A stretch of 64,000 bases of DNA from Gammaproteobacteria bacterium. Lineage in GTDB: Bacteria; Pseudomonadota; Gammaproteobacteria; Xanthomonadales; Marinicellaceae. The translations under genes were made by a program, and so were the position numbers. The notes below the pieces were generated by a model. That model saw only the letters and a list, made by a program, of their open reading frames with translations. It was not told the DNA's origin and did no database searches. Shown in pieces: positions 1-10,223 of the stretch (the stretch's first letter is position 1; every line of letters starts with the position of its first letter). Location of the stretch: the NCBI GenBank assembly GCA_030430025.1, contig JAUIGR010000006.1:1-64000 (forward strand), written 5' to 3'.

Positions 1-345
1 TTGTTGATGATTTCGACCAGAAAGTAACAATAATTTTAACATCGCCGGTCGAAATATAACAGGTATAACAACAACATTGTATTTAATATCAATCTCTTAT
101 TTGTTTTTCAGGACTGACTATGTAAATCTTGAATTAACGGATCTAGTTGATCAAAATCTTTCCCAAACCAATTTTCTACTGGGCTATTCATGTCAGTCTA
201 CTGAGAAGCTATAAATTCTCACTCTATCATAAGTTGAAACACAAAAAAAAGCGCTTTGATCAGTTCTGTTTCATGTGATGATCATACGCCTATACCATCT
301 ATACCAATGACAACTAATATTAACTTCAGTAAAACGCAGTGTTTT

Positions 346-2145
346 CTAACGATCTGAGAGCTGATAAAGCCTCCCTTTGCTGTTCTCAAACAGTAACTGA
401 AATTTAGGGCTATTGTTAACCACAGCATCAAATCGTTTGAATAAAGAAATGCTAAAGTCTATCAATAAATGGTCTGCATTTTGCTGTTTCATAACTTGTA
501 CCAATTTTTCATCTGTTTTTATGGCGCGTGCAATTTGGGCCATATTAACCACACCAAACCAATCACCCATAATCGGATGATTAGCAAAATAATTAGCATA
601 CATAAAACCCAGTTTAAGTGTCCCTTGAGCGCGGTTTTGGTTGGCTTCATTAACTAATTGGTAATCTTCGTTCTGTTGCAATAACTGTTGCCAACTATTT
701 TCATCATGTGCGATTTTATTGTATTTAAAGATTTTTCTCATGGTTTCAAATGCATCCCCGGCCATCCAAAGAAACAGGACTAAAAAACAAATCGCAATGA
801 TGCTTTTTTGTTTAAACCAGGTAATGAATAACTGAAGCCACGTTAACAATTGTTTGAAAGCGACCGCCAATAACATTGAGATAAAAGGAAACATAGGTAA
901 AACATACCTCAAAATTTGTGAAGTAAAAAACCAGAAACACAAATTAAATATAACTAAAGCTGCCAAAATCCGATATTGCTTAATCAACAAAAAACACGGC
1001 AAAAAGATAACCCCCAATCCCATGACGGTAGAAACCGGACTATTTATTTCTAGAGACTGCCTCAACAACTGAAAAGGAAGTTTTAATAAATTAAAAAAAT
1101 TCCGATCCACACCATGCCTAACCAACAAGTCACTCTTTTGACGTGATATGTCGTCAGGTGTCCATAACCAGTAGCCAAACCAGTCTTGTAAAAAAGGATG
1201 GACTGGGTTGCCCGCTACCCAAATATTACGAAGATACCACGGCGAACCAATCAAAACAGCCAGCGATATAAACTGGAAACTCCGCTTCGCCCCATAAATC
1301 AAACCAACCCATAGGCCAAACAATGGCAAGAACAAAAGACCAAGATATTTGCTTCCAACAGCAATACCCAACATGAAACCACTGACAAGCCAATGAGTGT
1401 TATCTTTTTCTCTGCTAGCGATTAACAATGGATACGCTGTAGCAAAAACAAACATCGCCAGCCCCAGATCGATATAAGCACTCACCATCAGATACAAAAC
1501 AATCTCATTACTTAAAAAAATTAAGCCCGCAATCAATCCTGTTACTGGTTGTTTGAATCGTTGCCCCCACTCATATAAGCCGACCACAATGGCCACTACA
1601 GCCATAGAATGAAACATGCGAGCGAGCAACTCTCCCTCAAGTAAAAATCCGACAGCAAATAAAAGATCATAATTCAAGGCGTTAAGAGGGTAACGTAAAT
1701 ATTCATTAACCAACAAATGATGCTCTGTAGCCCATAAACGGGCATATGGTAAGTGATAAGAGAGGGCATCAGCCAAATGTTCGGGCTTGAATACCAAAAT
1801 GAACGAAGGGATAAAAAAAAGCACCAACAAAACCAAAAGCATACCATCCCACAAAGTGAACGCTGGTCGATGTTTTCTCCATCTTGTGATCGCTGCACCT
1901 AGTCCAAAAAGCAGAAAAATATAAACCGTAAACTGTAAAAATAAACCGGCAACCAACAAGAAAAACGTATACAAGATGAATAGCCCTGTACCGATGGCAT
2001 AAGGCATAAAGAGGCCACTGTTCAGGTGACTCGATTCTTTGCATACCACCGCCAAAACGACAGCACCAGCCCCCCAAAACGCCAAAACACAAAAAAACAG
2101 CCAAAATAATGGTTCAAGAAAAAACATTTCGTGGCTTAAAAACAA
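346..2145 (-). CDS. Multi-pass membrane glycosyltransferase (GT39/ArnT-PMT-like), polyprenyl-phosphate-sugar dependent
   Basis: 599-aa ORF with many TM segments and a GT-C-like loop (FKPEHLADALSYHLPYARLWA). Confidence 0.7.
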   Translation of the reverse strand: MFLSHEMFFLEPLFWLFFCVLAFWGAGAVVLAVVCKESSHLNSGLFMPYAIGTGLFILYTFFLLVAGLFLQFTVYIFLLFGLGAAITRWRKHRPAFTLWDGMLLVLLVLFFIPSFILVFKPEHLADALSYHLPYARLWATEHHLLVNEYLRYPLNALNYDLLFAVGFLLEGELLARMFHSMAVVAIVVGLYEWGQRFKQPVTGLIAGLIFLSNEIVLYLMVSAYIDLGLAMFVFATAYPLLIASREKDNTHWLVSGFMLGIAVGSKYLGLLFLPLFGLWVGLIYGAKRSFQFISLAVLIGSPWYLRNIWVAGNPVHPFLQDWFGYWLWTPDDISRQKSDLLVRHGVDRNFFNLLKLPFQLLRQSLEINSPVSTVMGLGVIFLPCFLLIKQYRILAALVIFNLCFWFFTSQILRYVLPMFPFISMLLAVAFKQLLTWLQLFITWFKQKSIIAICFLVLFLWMAGDAFETMRKIFKYNKIAHDENSWQQLLQQNEDYQLVNEANQNRAQGTLKLGFMYANYFANHPIMGDWFGVVNMAQIARAIKTDEKLVQVMKQQNADHLLIDFSISLFKRFDAVVNNSPKFQLLFENSKGRLYQLSDR

Positions 2146-3145
2146 AGTGTTTAATTACAAAAAAATTCACCACAAAAGTCAGTATTTCTGCGACTGGTTT
2201 TGACCACACCGCCTGCCAAGTTAATTGATCTACCATTAACCACAAAAGCAAAGATGAAATTGCCAGGGAAAATGCCGCCGCTAACATATATTTACTAGCG
2301 GATTTAAGAACTGAGCTTTTGTCTTTGAAAACCATTTTTTTGTTAATAGCAAAATTAAACACACCACTAAAAACACGAGAAAACAAATGAGCACGCAAAA
2401 AACCAACACCTAAAGTCAACAACATCAAATACAAAAGATAATCAAACACAAATGACATCAACCCCACCCCCGCAAACTTGACAAATGTAGCTAATACAAG
2501 AATTGAGTCGTTGAGCGGCCTGAATTTTGAATGAAGGTTACCATCAATATAGGTCGTCTTGATAGGTATCTGCACTATTGCTTTTTCCTTCTTAGCCGCT
2601 AAAAAAAGCATCCGCATTTCTGTTTCATATCGTCCAGGAATAGATTGATTAAGGAAACAACGGACAAATGATCTTGACAACATCCTGAATCCAGATTGTG
2701 TATCAACAAGTTTTATGCCTGTAATTAATCTAAATAACTTCGACATAACCACATTGCCAATTTTACTTTTAAGTGGCATTTGATTAATATCAGTTCTAAT
2801 ACCAATAACAAAATCTGGCGCACTGGCTTCGACATATTGTTTAAAAACAACAATTTCTTCTGGATCATGCTGACCATCACTGTCCAACATCACCAAGTAT
2901 GGACAGTCCATCGTTAAAAAGTATTGAAAACCAGAATATAAAGCATGTCCTTTACCCAAGTTTTTTTGATGTTTGAGCAAAGTTACTTTTGGATGTTCCT
3001 TCCAGTCATTAAGCAACTGAGCATTTGCATAATCACAACCATCATCAATCAGAATCAAATGATCGACATGGTCAAGTGTTTGCTCAATGACACCAGTGAC
3101 CACCTCCCCTGGATTGTAAGCAGGAATGAGCGCACATAAAAACAA
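2114..3145 (-). CDS. GT2 glycosyltransferase (dolichyl-phosphate mannosyltransferase-like) fused to C-terminal GtrA-like membrane domain
   Basis: N-term IPAYNPGEVV...ILIDDG...LDSDGQHDPEE; C-term four-helix membrane region FVKFAGVGLMSFVFDYLLYL typical of GtrA. Confidence 0.85.
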   Translation of the reverse strand: MFLCALIPAYNPGEVVTGVIEQTLDHVDHLILIDDGCDYANAQLLNDWKEHPKVTLLKHQKNLGKGHALYSGFQYFLTMDCPYLVMLDSDGQHDPEEIVVFKQYVEASAPDFVIGIRTDINQMPLKSKIGNVVMSKLFRLITGIKLVDTQSGFRMLSRSFVRCFLNQSIPGRYETEMRMLFLAAKKEKAIVQIPIKTTYIDGNLHSKFRPLNDSILVLATFVKFAGVGLMSFVFDYLLYLMLLTLGVGFLRAHLFSRVFSGVFNFAINKKMVFKDKSSVLKSASKYMLAAAFSLAISSLLLWLMVDQLTWQAVWSKPVAEILTFVVNFFVIKHFVFKPRNVFS

Positions 3146-3227
3146 AGTCAGGTCCTTTTGTTACTAGGAATTATCAATTTAATAAAAGTAGTGTTAAATG
3201 TTAGTTTCATAATAATTAAAATTTAAT

Positions 3228-3368
3228 TAGTCAACCCTGAAAAAGTCCATCCGGGCCTTTTCCATATTCGGTCTAACAGCAGGTAACCACAAACGTACGA
3301 TTTTGCTGATGTTTTTTTTGACCATACTTGAGCCTGGCGGTTCAAAGTGGCACTTTCAGGTTCGACTA
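3228..3368. repeat. Palindromic intergenic repeat, copy A (composite/long)
   Basis: TAGTCAACCCTGAAAAAGTCCATCCGGGCC...GGCACTTTCAGGTTCGACTA; ends are imperfect inverted repeats shared with the other copies. Confidence 0.8.
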
Positions 3369-3395
3369 ATTAGGATTAAATTCACCAACAATATA

Positions 3396-4553
3396 TCAAT
3401 TAAACACCCTGTTTAATCTTCTGGCTTGCCATATCAAGCCGCCATCATGCATAACATAAATCATGTGAGTTGGCTGAACGGCTTCACTCACCCAATACAG
3501 AAAGTTTTGTTCTTCATCTTTTTTTAACTGATTTAATTCTATCGCAACCACCTCCTGAAAACCGGCAAATAAATGTCGCATGACACCTGGACCGAATGAA
3601 TCAGAAAGCAATAACAGTCGATTGTTATGAGGACTTTTCCTGCTATATTTAAATACTTCTCCCCTCATGTAATATGCTTCTAGTCCGGGTAGGCATTCTG
3701 AAGTGAAACATCGTTCTAAACTATTATCACTATACTCGTAACTAACAGAGTAATCATCGAAATGTAAACCGGATAAATGATTGTTTAAATCTGATGAAAT
3801 CAAAATTTGCTCTGTGTTCGGTTGCAGTTCTGGTTCTATATTCCAAAATTTAAACAGCTGTTGAGCAAACCAATAAGGTGTTGTTCCATTCCAATGAAAA
3901 TGCTTTGGCAGGTAAACAGGACCTGAACGTTTCCAATCAATAAAATCTGCTAATGGATAAATAACTTCACCTGGCCCAAAAGACTGAGCAAAATCATCAA
4001 TCCAGGTTGGCTTGGATCCTTGGCACCAACCTGCTAACCATTCAGGTAGATATTCAGGATAAATTTTGGCTTTGGTTGGAATGATTGCTACTGTTGTATT
4101 GATTCCTTTGTTATCATGATAGCTCAAAAAACTTTTGATGCCAGCACGCATTTCTTCTCGGCTATTATCGCTAGGAACAGTAACCCCGCACACCGATTTT
4201 AACATCGATAAGTTATCATCTTTTCCATGAGAATTCATAAAGATATAACCATCCAAACCGCTCGTTAATCTGTTCGATGAGAGTTCATTAAACAGCTTAA
4301 ATTTGACTTTGTTATTCGCTGCAATGAAATGATCTCGCCAACCGAAATGATCCTCTAAATAAGATTCTAACTGACTTCTAGCCTGTTGTAAGTTTTGATA
4401 ATCTTTTGGTAGTGCTGGCCATTTTGCCAAAACACGATTCTCTACTTTCGACTGCTGTTTTTTTTCACTGACCAACATAACCATCATTGGCAAAGAAATG
4501 ACAAAGTAAAACGCCAATAAAGAAAATCTCAAATAAACTCGTTTACTCATCAA
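3396..4553 (-). CDS. AlgJ/AlgX-like SGNH-type polysaccharide O-acetylation protein
   Basis: N-term signal anchor, ENRVLAKWPALP, YLEDHFGWRDHFI, KHFHWNGTTPYWFAQ, LLLLSDSFGPGVM; adjacent to MBOAT. Confidence 0.75.
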   Translation of the reverse strand: MMSKRVYLRFSLLAFYFVISLPMMVMLVSEKKQQSKVENRVLAKWPALPKDYQNLQQARSQLESYLEDHFGWRDHFIAANNKVKFKLFNELSSNRLTSGLDGYIFMNSHGKDDNLSMLKSVCGVTVPSDNSREEMRAGIKSFLSYHDNKGINTTVAIIPTKAKIYPEYLPEWLAGWCQGSKPTWIDDFAQSFGPGEVIYPLADFIDWKRSGPVYLPKHFHWNGTTPYWFAQQLFKFWNIEPELQPNTEQILISSDLNNHLSGLHFDDYSVSYEYSDNSLERCFTSECLPGLEAYYMRGEVFKYSRKSPHNNRLLLLSDSFGPGVMRHLFAGFQEVVAIELNQLKKDEEQNFLYWVSEAVQPTHMIYVMHDGGLIWQARRLNRVFN

Positions 4554-5951
4554 TCAAAACCTAAAATAGATAAAAGGATTGTAGCTACCACTGGCTATCA
4601 ATAACATTGAATAAAACAATACCATCAGATAAAAAAGTTCTAAACCAACAGAAAAAATTCTTGCCTTGAACTCCAACCCAGATAACTGCCAATTTTTGAT
4701 CTTGTTTGTTAATGAGTTAAAAACCGGCATGGACAAAACAGTAGCAATGATCAATGCCACAATGACTGATCTTCTGATTTCAAATGGTTGATATGAAGTT
4801 GCTTCAGAAAATCCAAACATAGTTTCAATAAAATAAACCAAATGATCAAAGCTCTCGGCTCTGAATATCACCCAACCAAAAATTACCACAATCAATAAGT
4901 AAGCGTGTCTGAGTGGACGCCAAATCATCATTAAAAGATCGGCCAGTTTCAGCCGTTCTATCACTAAAAAAAGCCCATGATAAAGTCCCCAAACAATAAA
5001 CGTCCATGCTGCACCATGCCACAAACCACACAACAAAAATACAACCATTAAGTTAATGTAAGTTCTTATTGGAGAAACACGATTCCCTCCCAGTGGTATA
5101 TAGAGATAATCTCTGAACCAACTTGATAAACTCATATGCCAACGGCGCCAAAACTCAGTGATCGATTGGGCAATATAAGGATGCGAAAAATTCTGTGGGA
5201 AAGTGAAACCCATCATCAGACCCAAACCAATGGCCATGTTTGAATAAGCAGCAAAGTCAAAATAAATTTGAAATGTATAACACAAACTCCCTAGCCAAGC
5301 CAAAGAAGTCGTCAGTTCATTGGCAGACAAAGCAAAAATATGATCAGCAGGTAAAGCCACAGTATTAGCAATCAACACCTTCTGACCCAAGCCTAAAATA
5401 AATATTCTGATGCCCTTATTCACTGCTGTTAGATCAAAAACACGATTGTGAATCTGTTCTGCCACCGTTTTGAAACGAACAATAGGACCAGCAATTAGCT
5501 GTGGAAACATAGCGATATAAAGCCCCAAATTCAAAGGATTTTTTTCAACTTTGGCATCACCTCTAAAAACATCAACCAAGTAAGAAATCGCTTGAAAAGT
5601 GAAAAAAGAAATACCCAGTGGCAAATGTACTGCTTCTTCAAGATCCACTCCAAAAATAGCCATCGCAAAATTGAAATACTTGTAATAAGCCAATAGTGAA
5701 AGATTCACCATCACACCAATAGCCAATAGCCATTTTCTTACTTTTTTGTGTGTCAACTGACTCAAACCTATGCCAAACAAATAGTTCGCAGCAATAGAAA
5801 TCAACATCAAGAAGACATATCCCAACTCTCCCCAAGCATAAAACAATAAGCTAGCCACTAATAGCATTGTATTTTTAAAAGGCATCAAAAAATACAACGC
5901 CAGAAATAGAGGCAAAAAATAAAACAAAAAAATGATTGAACTAAAAACCAT
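4554..5951 (-). CDS. MBOAT family O-acyltransferase (AlgI-like)
   Basis: LPLGISFFTFQAISYLVDV, FWRRWHMSLSSWFRDYLYIPLGGNR, LLCGLWHGAAWTFIVWGLYHG. Confidence 0.92.
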   Translation of the reverse strand: MVFSSIIFLFYFLPLFLALYFLMPFKNTMLLVASLLFYAWGELGYVFLMLISIAANYLFGIGLSQLTHKKVRKWLLAIGVMVNLSLLAYYKYFNFAMAIFGVDLEEAVHLPLGISFFTFQAISYLVDVFRGDAKVEKNPLNLGLYIAMFPQLIAGPIVRFKTVAEQIHNRVFDLTAVNKGIRIFILGLGQKVLIANTVALPADHIFALSANELTTSLAWLGSLCYTFQIYFDFAAYSNMAIGLGLMMGFTFPQNFSHPYIAQSITEFWRRWHMSLSSWFRDYLYIPLGGNRVSPIRTYINLMVVFLLCGLWHGAAWTFIVWGLYHGLFLVIERLKLADLLMMIWRPLRHAYLLIVVIFGWVIFRAESFDHLVYFIETMFGFSEATSYQPFEIRRSVIVALIIATVLSMPVFNSLTNKIKNWQLSGLEFKARIFSVGLELFYLMVLFYSMLLIASGSYNPFIYFRF

Positions 5952-6106
5952 GACTGATTTCCTGACTTATTTAACTCCTAATCTGATTAGCTATTTTTTA
6001 TTCGGCTTCCCATCAGTTAACCCCCGGTATCGATTCAACTGGACTTCAAATGATTCAGAATGATGTAATCCCTATAAAATTCAAATTGATGATTATTTTC
6101 AATGAC

Positions 6107-7042
6107 CTAATCACTCTTAGGTGGTATGTACGTCGAAACTAAATACAGCGGCCTTTGTTTACTTTCATTAAACATCCTCCCTAAGTATTCCCCTATGACA
6201 CCTAAAGCCATCAACTGTATCCCTCCCAAAAATAATATCACTGTCATGAGCGAAGGATAACCAGGCACATCATTACCAAAAACTAAGGTCTTAATAATGA
6301 TTGTAATACCATAGATAAAAGCAAAACCAGCAACAATTATCCCTATCCACGTAGCAAAACGGAGCGGCAGATAGCTAAAAGAAGTGATGCCATCCAAAGC
6401 AAAACGCCACAATTTACCATAATTCCACTTGGTTTCACCTGCTGCTCTGGGCTCACGTTCGAAAAACAGTTGCTTTTGCCTAAAACCTACCCAAGCAAAC
6501 AATCCTTTCATAAAACGGTTACGTTCTCGCAAAGCATTGACTGCAATATAAACCTTTCTACTCATCAAACGGTAATCACCAGTATCAGAGGGAATATGGG
6601 TATGACTCAACGCATTAATAATGCGATAAAAACAATTGGCCGTTACTTTTTTTGCCCAGCTCTCACCATGACGTTGCTTACGAGTGGCAAAAATCACATC
6701 ATACCCTTCACGCCATTGTGAAATCATCTCAGGAATTAATTCGGGAGGGTCTTGCAAGTCGACATCGATCACTACCACAGCATCAGCACTGGCATGATCA
6801 AGCCCTGCGGTCAAAGCATATTCCTTACCAAAATTCCGACTTAACCAAAGGTAACCAAAACGCGTATCAGCTTTGTTAGCCTGTTGCATCATTTGTCGAC
6901 TGTCATCACTTGAACCGTCATCGACAAACAACACTTGCCATGCCACATCACATTGACTCATGACCTCGGTGATTCGTTTCTGGAACAACGGCAGCACTTC
7001 TTGCTCATTAAACACTGGAACGATGATTTCCAAACTTTCCAT
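6107..7042 (-). CDS. GT2 family glycosyltransferase (GtrB/ArnC-like polyprenyl-phosphate glycosyltransferase)
   Basis: MESLEIIVPVFNEQEVLPLF...FVDDGSSDDS...DVDLQDPPELIPEM, two C-terminal TM helices; start placed at internal Met. Confidence 0.87.
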   Translation of the reverse strand: MESLEIIVPVFNEQEVLPLFQKRITEVMSQCDVAWQVLFVDDGSSDDSRQMMQQANKADTRFGYLWLSRNFGKEYALTAGLDHASADAVVVIDVDLQDPPELIPEMISQWREGYDVIFATRKQRHGESWAKKVTANCFYRIINALSHTHIPSDTGDYRLMSRKVYIAVNALRERNRFMKGLFAWVGFRQKQLFFEREPRAAGETKWNYGKLWRFALDGITSFSYLPLRFATWIGIIVAGFAFIYGITIIIKTLVFGNDVPGYPSLMTVILFLGGIQLMALGVIGEYLGRMFNESKQRPLYLVSTYIPPKSD

Positions 7043-7078
7043 AATACAAAAAGGCAAAAAATGACATTCTATCAAATA

Positions 7079-8158
7079 TTAACTGTTAAGAAAGTGCCGG
7101 TATTGATTTTTCAGATTAGACCACCGCATTGCAGACACATCCGCATCAGGCAAACCGGACTGTAACCACTTTTTGAGGCGTGCCACCACACCCTTTGCCT
7201 CCTTAACAGTATCGTCAGGGCAACTGTCATAACGACAACTGAGTTGATACCACTCTGGATACACCAAACGATCTGGCACCAAAGGTGTGCACCCTGCTGC
7301 AACAGCTTCAGCAACTGCCAACCCTTGAAACTCATGGTAAGCGGTTGAAAGAACAATATCAGATTGTTGCAAAATCTTTTGATATCGTTGGTAAGACTCT
7401 ATAAATCCCCAATAACTGATCATGCTTTTACATGTTCCCTTTATTTGTTCAAATGACCGAGGAATATTCCTAAATTGTTGCCCAATAACAGCAAATCGGA
7501 ATGGCAACTGTTGTTGCTGACACTTAAGAATCACTTCCGCTAATACTTTTGGGCCTTTGTCATATTCCCACCGGTGATTCCATACCACTTGCCAGACTCG
7601 ATTAAATGGCTTGTTGCTCTGATGAAAACATTCATCAGCTAGTGGTGCTGGTAACACATGACTTTTTTCTAATAACTCAGATGCCACGATATACTCAAAA
7701 CCATCGGGCATCCTTTGAGCCAGCTGAGCAACACCACCAATAAAAGTGTTTTGGTTGTATATTGAATTGAACAACAGCTGATCAGCAGCAACTGCCGATT
7801 TGATACTACTCAATTGAAAGTGTAGTTGATCAGCATCAGACTGACTGGCTGGGTAAACCATCTGGTTTTCATGAAAATAGAGTATTTTTTTTGCCCCATG
7901 TAAATGTGGGAACCAGGCAAGTAAGGCGGTCAAATCAACCACCGATGTCGCCAGTATCACATCATACTTCTGATTAAGTTGTTCTTTATTTTGAGCAAAG
8001 TTGAAGGCATTACCACCCATTCTCCACGCAAAATGTCTGGCTGGTAATGACAACACCGTCCACCGAAACTCCTTTAGCTGCTGTTCTAACAACTGTTGCC
8101 AATAATGATGGGATCGGGCATCGTAGCCAGACAACAACAAAACCCGCTTCATTGACAA
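7079..8158 (-). CDS. DUF3524-type glycosyltransferase (tRNA-queuosine alpha-mannosyltransferase / GTDC1-like)
   Basis: RVLLLSGYDARSHHYWQQLLE...WTVLSLPARHFAWRMGGNAFNFA...LYFHENQMVYPAS...WNHRWEYDKGP...EFQGLAVAEAVAAGCTPLVP. Confidence 0.85.
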   Translation of the reverse strand: MSMKRVLLLSGYDARSHHYWQQLLEQQLKEFRWTVLSLPARHFAWRMGGNAFNFAQNKEQLNQKYDVILATSVVDLTALLAWFPHLHGAKKILYFHENQMVYPASQSDADQLHFQLSSIKSAVAADQLLFNSIYNQNTFIGGVAQLAQRMPDGFEYIVASELLEKSHVLPAPLADECFHQSNKPFNRVWQVVWNHRWEYDKGPKVLAEVILKCQQQQLPFRFAVIGQQFRNIPRSFEQIKGTCKSMISYWGFIESYQRYQKILQQSDIVLSTAYHEFQGLAVAEAVAAGCTPLVPDRLVYPEWYQLSCRYDSCPDDTVKEAKGVVARLKKWLQSGLPDADVSAMRWSNLKNQYRHFLNS

Positions 8159-8209
8159 AGGCTACTGTTTGTACAGCATATCAGTATCAGCAACAATAAA
8201 TCAGTCTGA

Positions 8210-10018
8210 TCAACGGTTTTTGATGTCACTGGCTAACTGATCAACGAACTCCATGACCACCTCAGTGGCATTATCAGTGGCATTTAATGATGTATAACTC
8301 AGTTTACGGCCATAACCAAGACCGATGGAGTCACCGCTTGCCAGATCATAGGTATCAACATCCAATTGAGCATTAATCAGTGTCGATGATCGACCATAAT
8401 AATCTAATTGTTGTTCACCCACATGATTGACATGAGCGATGACCATGGCTTCTCCACCGTAGTTGTCCAATTGTTCACGCATTATTGCCAAATCTATACC
8501 TTGTCTCATGGTATTTGTTAAACCAGGAACAAATTGTTCGTTGAATACCTTAAGACCTGCTTGTTTCAATTCTGACTCAATGATTTTTTCAATCGGGTTG
8601 GCAACAGCAGGATCTCCAAAAACCAATACCGCAATACCTTTATCTTTTTTAATGACAGGCTTATAAACCGGTTTCGCTTGATTATTCGACTGTTTGGAAC
8701 TTATGGACACATCTTTTTGATCAATAGCGGCCATGGTGTTTACACCTAATTTGACTTGCTGTTCAGCAATAGCGTTTGCATTCTCATCATTCAATTTATT
8801 TTGAGATGCGCTAATAATCGGTTGCTGGTCAATCTGTTCCGGCAATTGATTGTCAATCGAATCAACACCTTGACCTCCCTGTGCCGACTCTTTAAGTGGA
8901 ATGTCCGCTAACTGTAAAGGTTGGTTTTCTTGAGTCGACAATAATGTCATGGGTTGACTGAAAACCTCTTTTTCAGTAAATGGCCATGGAATATAACCTT
9001 CATGAACACCTACAGCACCAACACCGACAGCTACCACTACCATCACCATCGCCCACATGCCTTTATTTGAAGATTTTTTAGCCGAAACAGCGTGTTGACG
9101 ATCCAGCGTTGCTCCGTTTGGTAACGTGATTTGTTCGGAAACGAGCTTTTTTGCTTCCTTTGAAGCGATAGGTATAGACTGTTTTCTAATGTCATCTATC
9201 ACCAAATCGATCGATCCAGGGCCCAACTGTTCCATGATATCAGAGCAGTGTTGAAAACGCTCATCTGGATTTTTGGCGATCATTTTTTCCAAAATATAGT
9301 GCGTTTTCTTATCAATTTTTTTATTAATACTTCTGATATCTGGAATTTCTGCTTGTACAACCTCTAACATCAAACCCAATGGAGAGTCATTTTCAAAGGG
9401 CACTTTACCCGCCAACATTTCATAAAAAACAATGCCTAAAGCAAAAATATCAGATCGTGAATCAACCTCTTTTCCGGTACAAACCTCAGGAGATAAATAA
9501 CCTGGTGTGCCAACAAATTCACCCGTATTGGTTAACTTATCTCCAAATTCACGAGTTTGAGCAATACCAAAATCAACCACCTTGACTGTGCCATCTTCAC
9601 ATATCATCATATTAGCTGGCTTGATATCACGATGCACCAAATCCGCTGCATGAGCTACAGATAAACCTGCACAAGCCTGTCGAAGTATTTCTTTAGCGTG
9701 AGGAATTGTTAAAGCTTTGCCCCCCTTAAGCAAGTTATCTAATGAAACACCATTAATGAATTCCATAGCAAAATAGGGTTGACTCGCTTCTTCACCAATT
9801 AAATATACTTGTATTACGTTGGGGTGATTGATGGCTGCCATGCTTTTGGCTTCTCTCTTGAACCGCTCAATCAAATCTTTATCTTTCAATAAGTGTTCAC
9901 CTAAAGCCTTGATGGCCACGTGACGATTCAATGAAGGTTCCCAAGCCTTATAAACGACACCCATGCCACCACGACCTAACTCAGCAATCACCTCATAATG
10001 TCCGAATTTCTTGCTCAT
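8210..10018 (-). CDS. Hanks-type serine/threonine protein kinase with a TM helix and an extracytoplasmic C-terminal domain
   Basis: GRGGMGVVYKA, HRDIKPANMM, VDFGIAQ, GTPGYLSPE; TM MWAMVMVVVAVGVGAVGV; non-PASTA C-terminus. Confidence 0.92.
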   Translation of the reverse strand: MSKKFGHYEVIAELGRGGMGVVYKAWEPSLNRHVAIKALGEHLLKDKDLIERFKREAKSMAAINHPNVIQVYLIGEEASQPYFAMEFINGVSLDNLLKGGKALTIPHAKEILRQACAGLSVAHAADLVHRDIKPANMMICEDGTVKVVDFGIAQTREFGDKLTNTGEFVGTPGYLSPEVCTGKEVDSRSDIFALGIVFYEMLAGKVPFENDSPLGLMLEVVQAEIPDIRSINKKIDKKTHYILEKMIAKNPDERFQHCSDIMEQLGPGSIDLVIDDIRKQSIPIASKEAKKLVSEQITLPNGATLDRQHAVSAKKSSNKGMWAMVMVVVAVGVGAVGVHEGYIPWPFTEKEVFSQPMTLLSTQENQPLQLADIPLKESAQGGQGVDSIDNQLPEQIDQQPIISASQNKLNDENANAIAEQQVKLGVNTMAAIDQKDVSISSKQSNNQAKPVYKPVIKKDKGIAVLVFGDPAVANPIEKIIESELKQAGLKVFNEQFVPGLTNTMRQGIDLAIMREQLDNYGGEAMVIAHVNHVGEQQLDYYGRSSTLINAQLDVDTYDLASGDSIGLGYGRKLSYTSLNATDNATEVVMEFVDQLASDIKNR

Positions 10019-10223
10019 GGTAATCCCATTAATTATTTCTTAGTTCTGATATTATATTTTAGACCATTGAATGGTCGCTTAACCATGAAAACCTTAAAAT
10101 GTGCGCCTTTTCACGCTTTATCATGGCAATTCATCGGATTTTGCATTGATTGGGCTGTTTTCATATCAACTTATTCAGGTAAAATTGACGGTTTTTTCAT
10201 TAATCATAAAGCAGAGAATAAAA

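Noticed and set aside
1-60. TTTCGACC...GGTCGAAA inverted repeat at window start (11-18 / 47-54), faintly similar to the interior of repeat copy D
   Set aside because: Short arms, window edge, and only weak similarity; not enough to call another family member.
1674-2104. ORFs 1674-1898 and 1769-2104 on the minus strand
   Set aside because: Alternative frames within the membrane glycosyltransferase gene; compositionally biased, no support.
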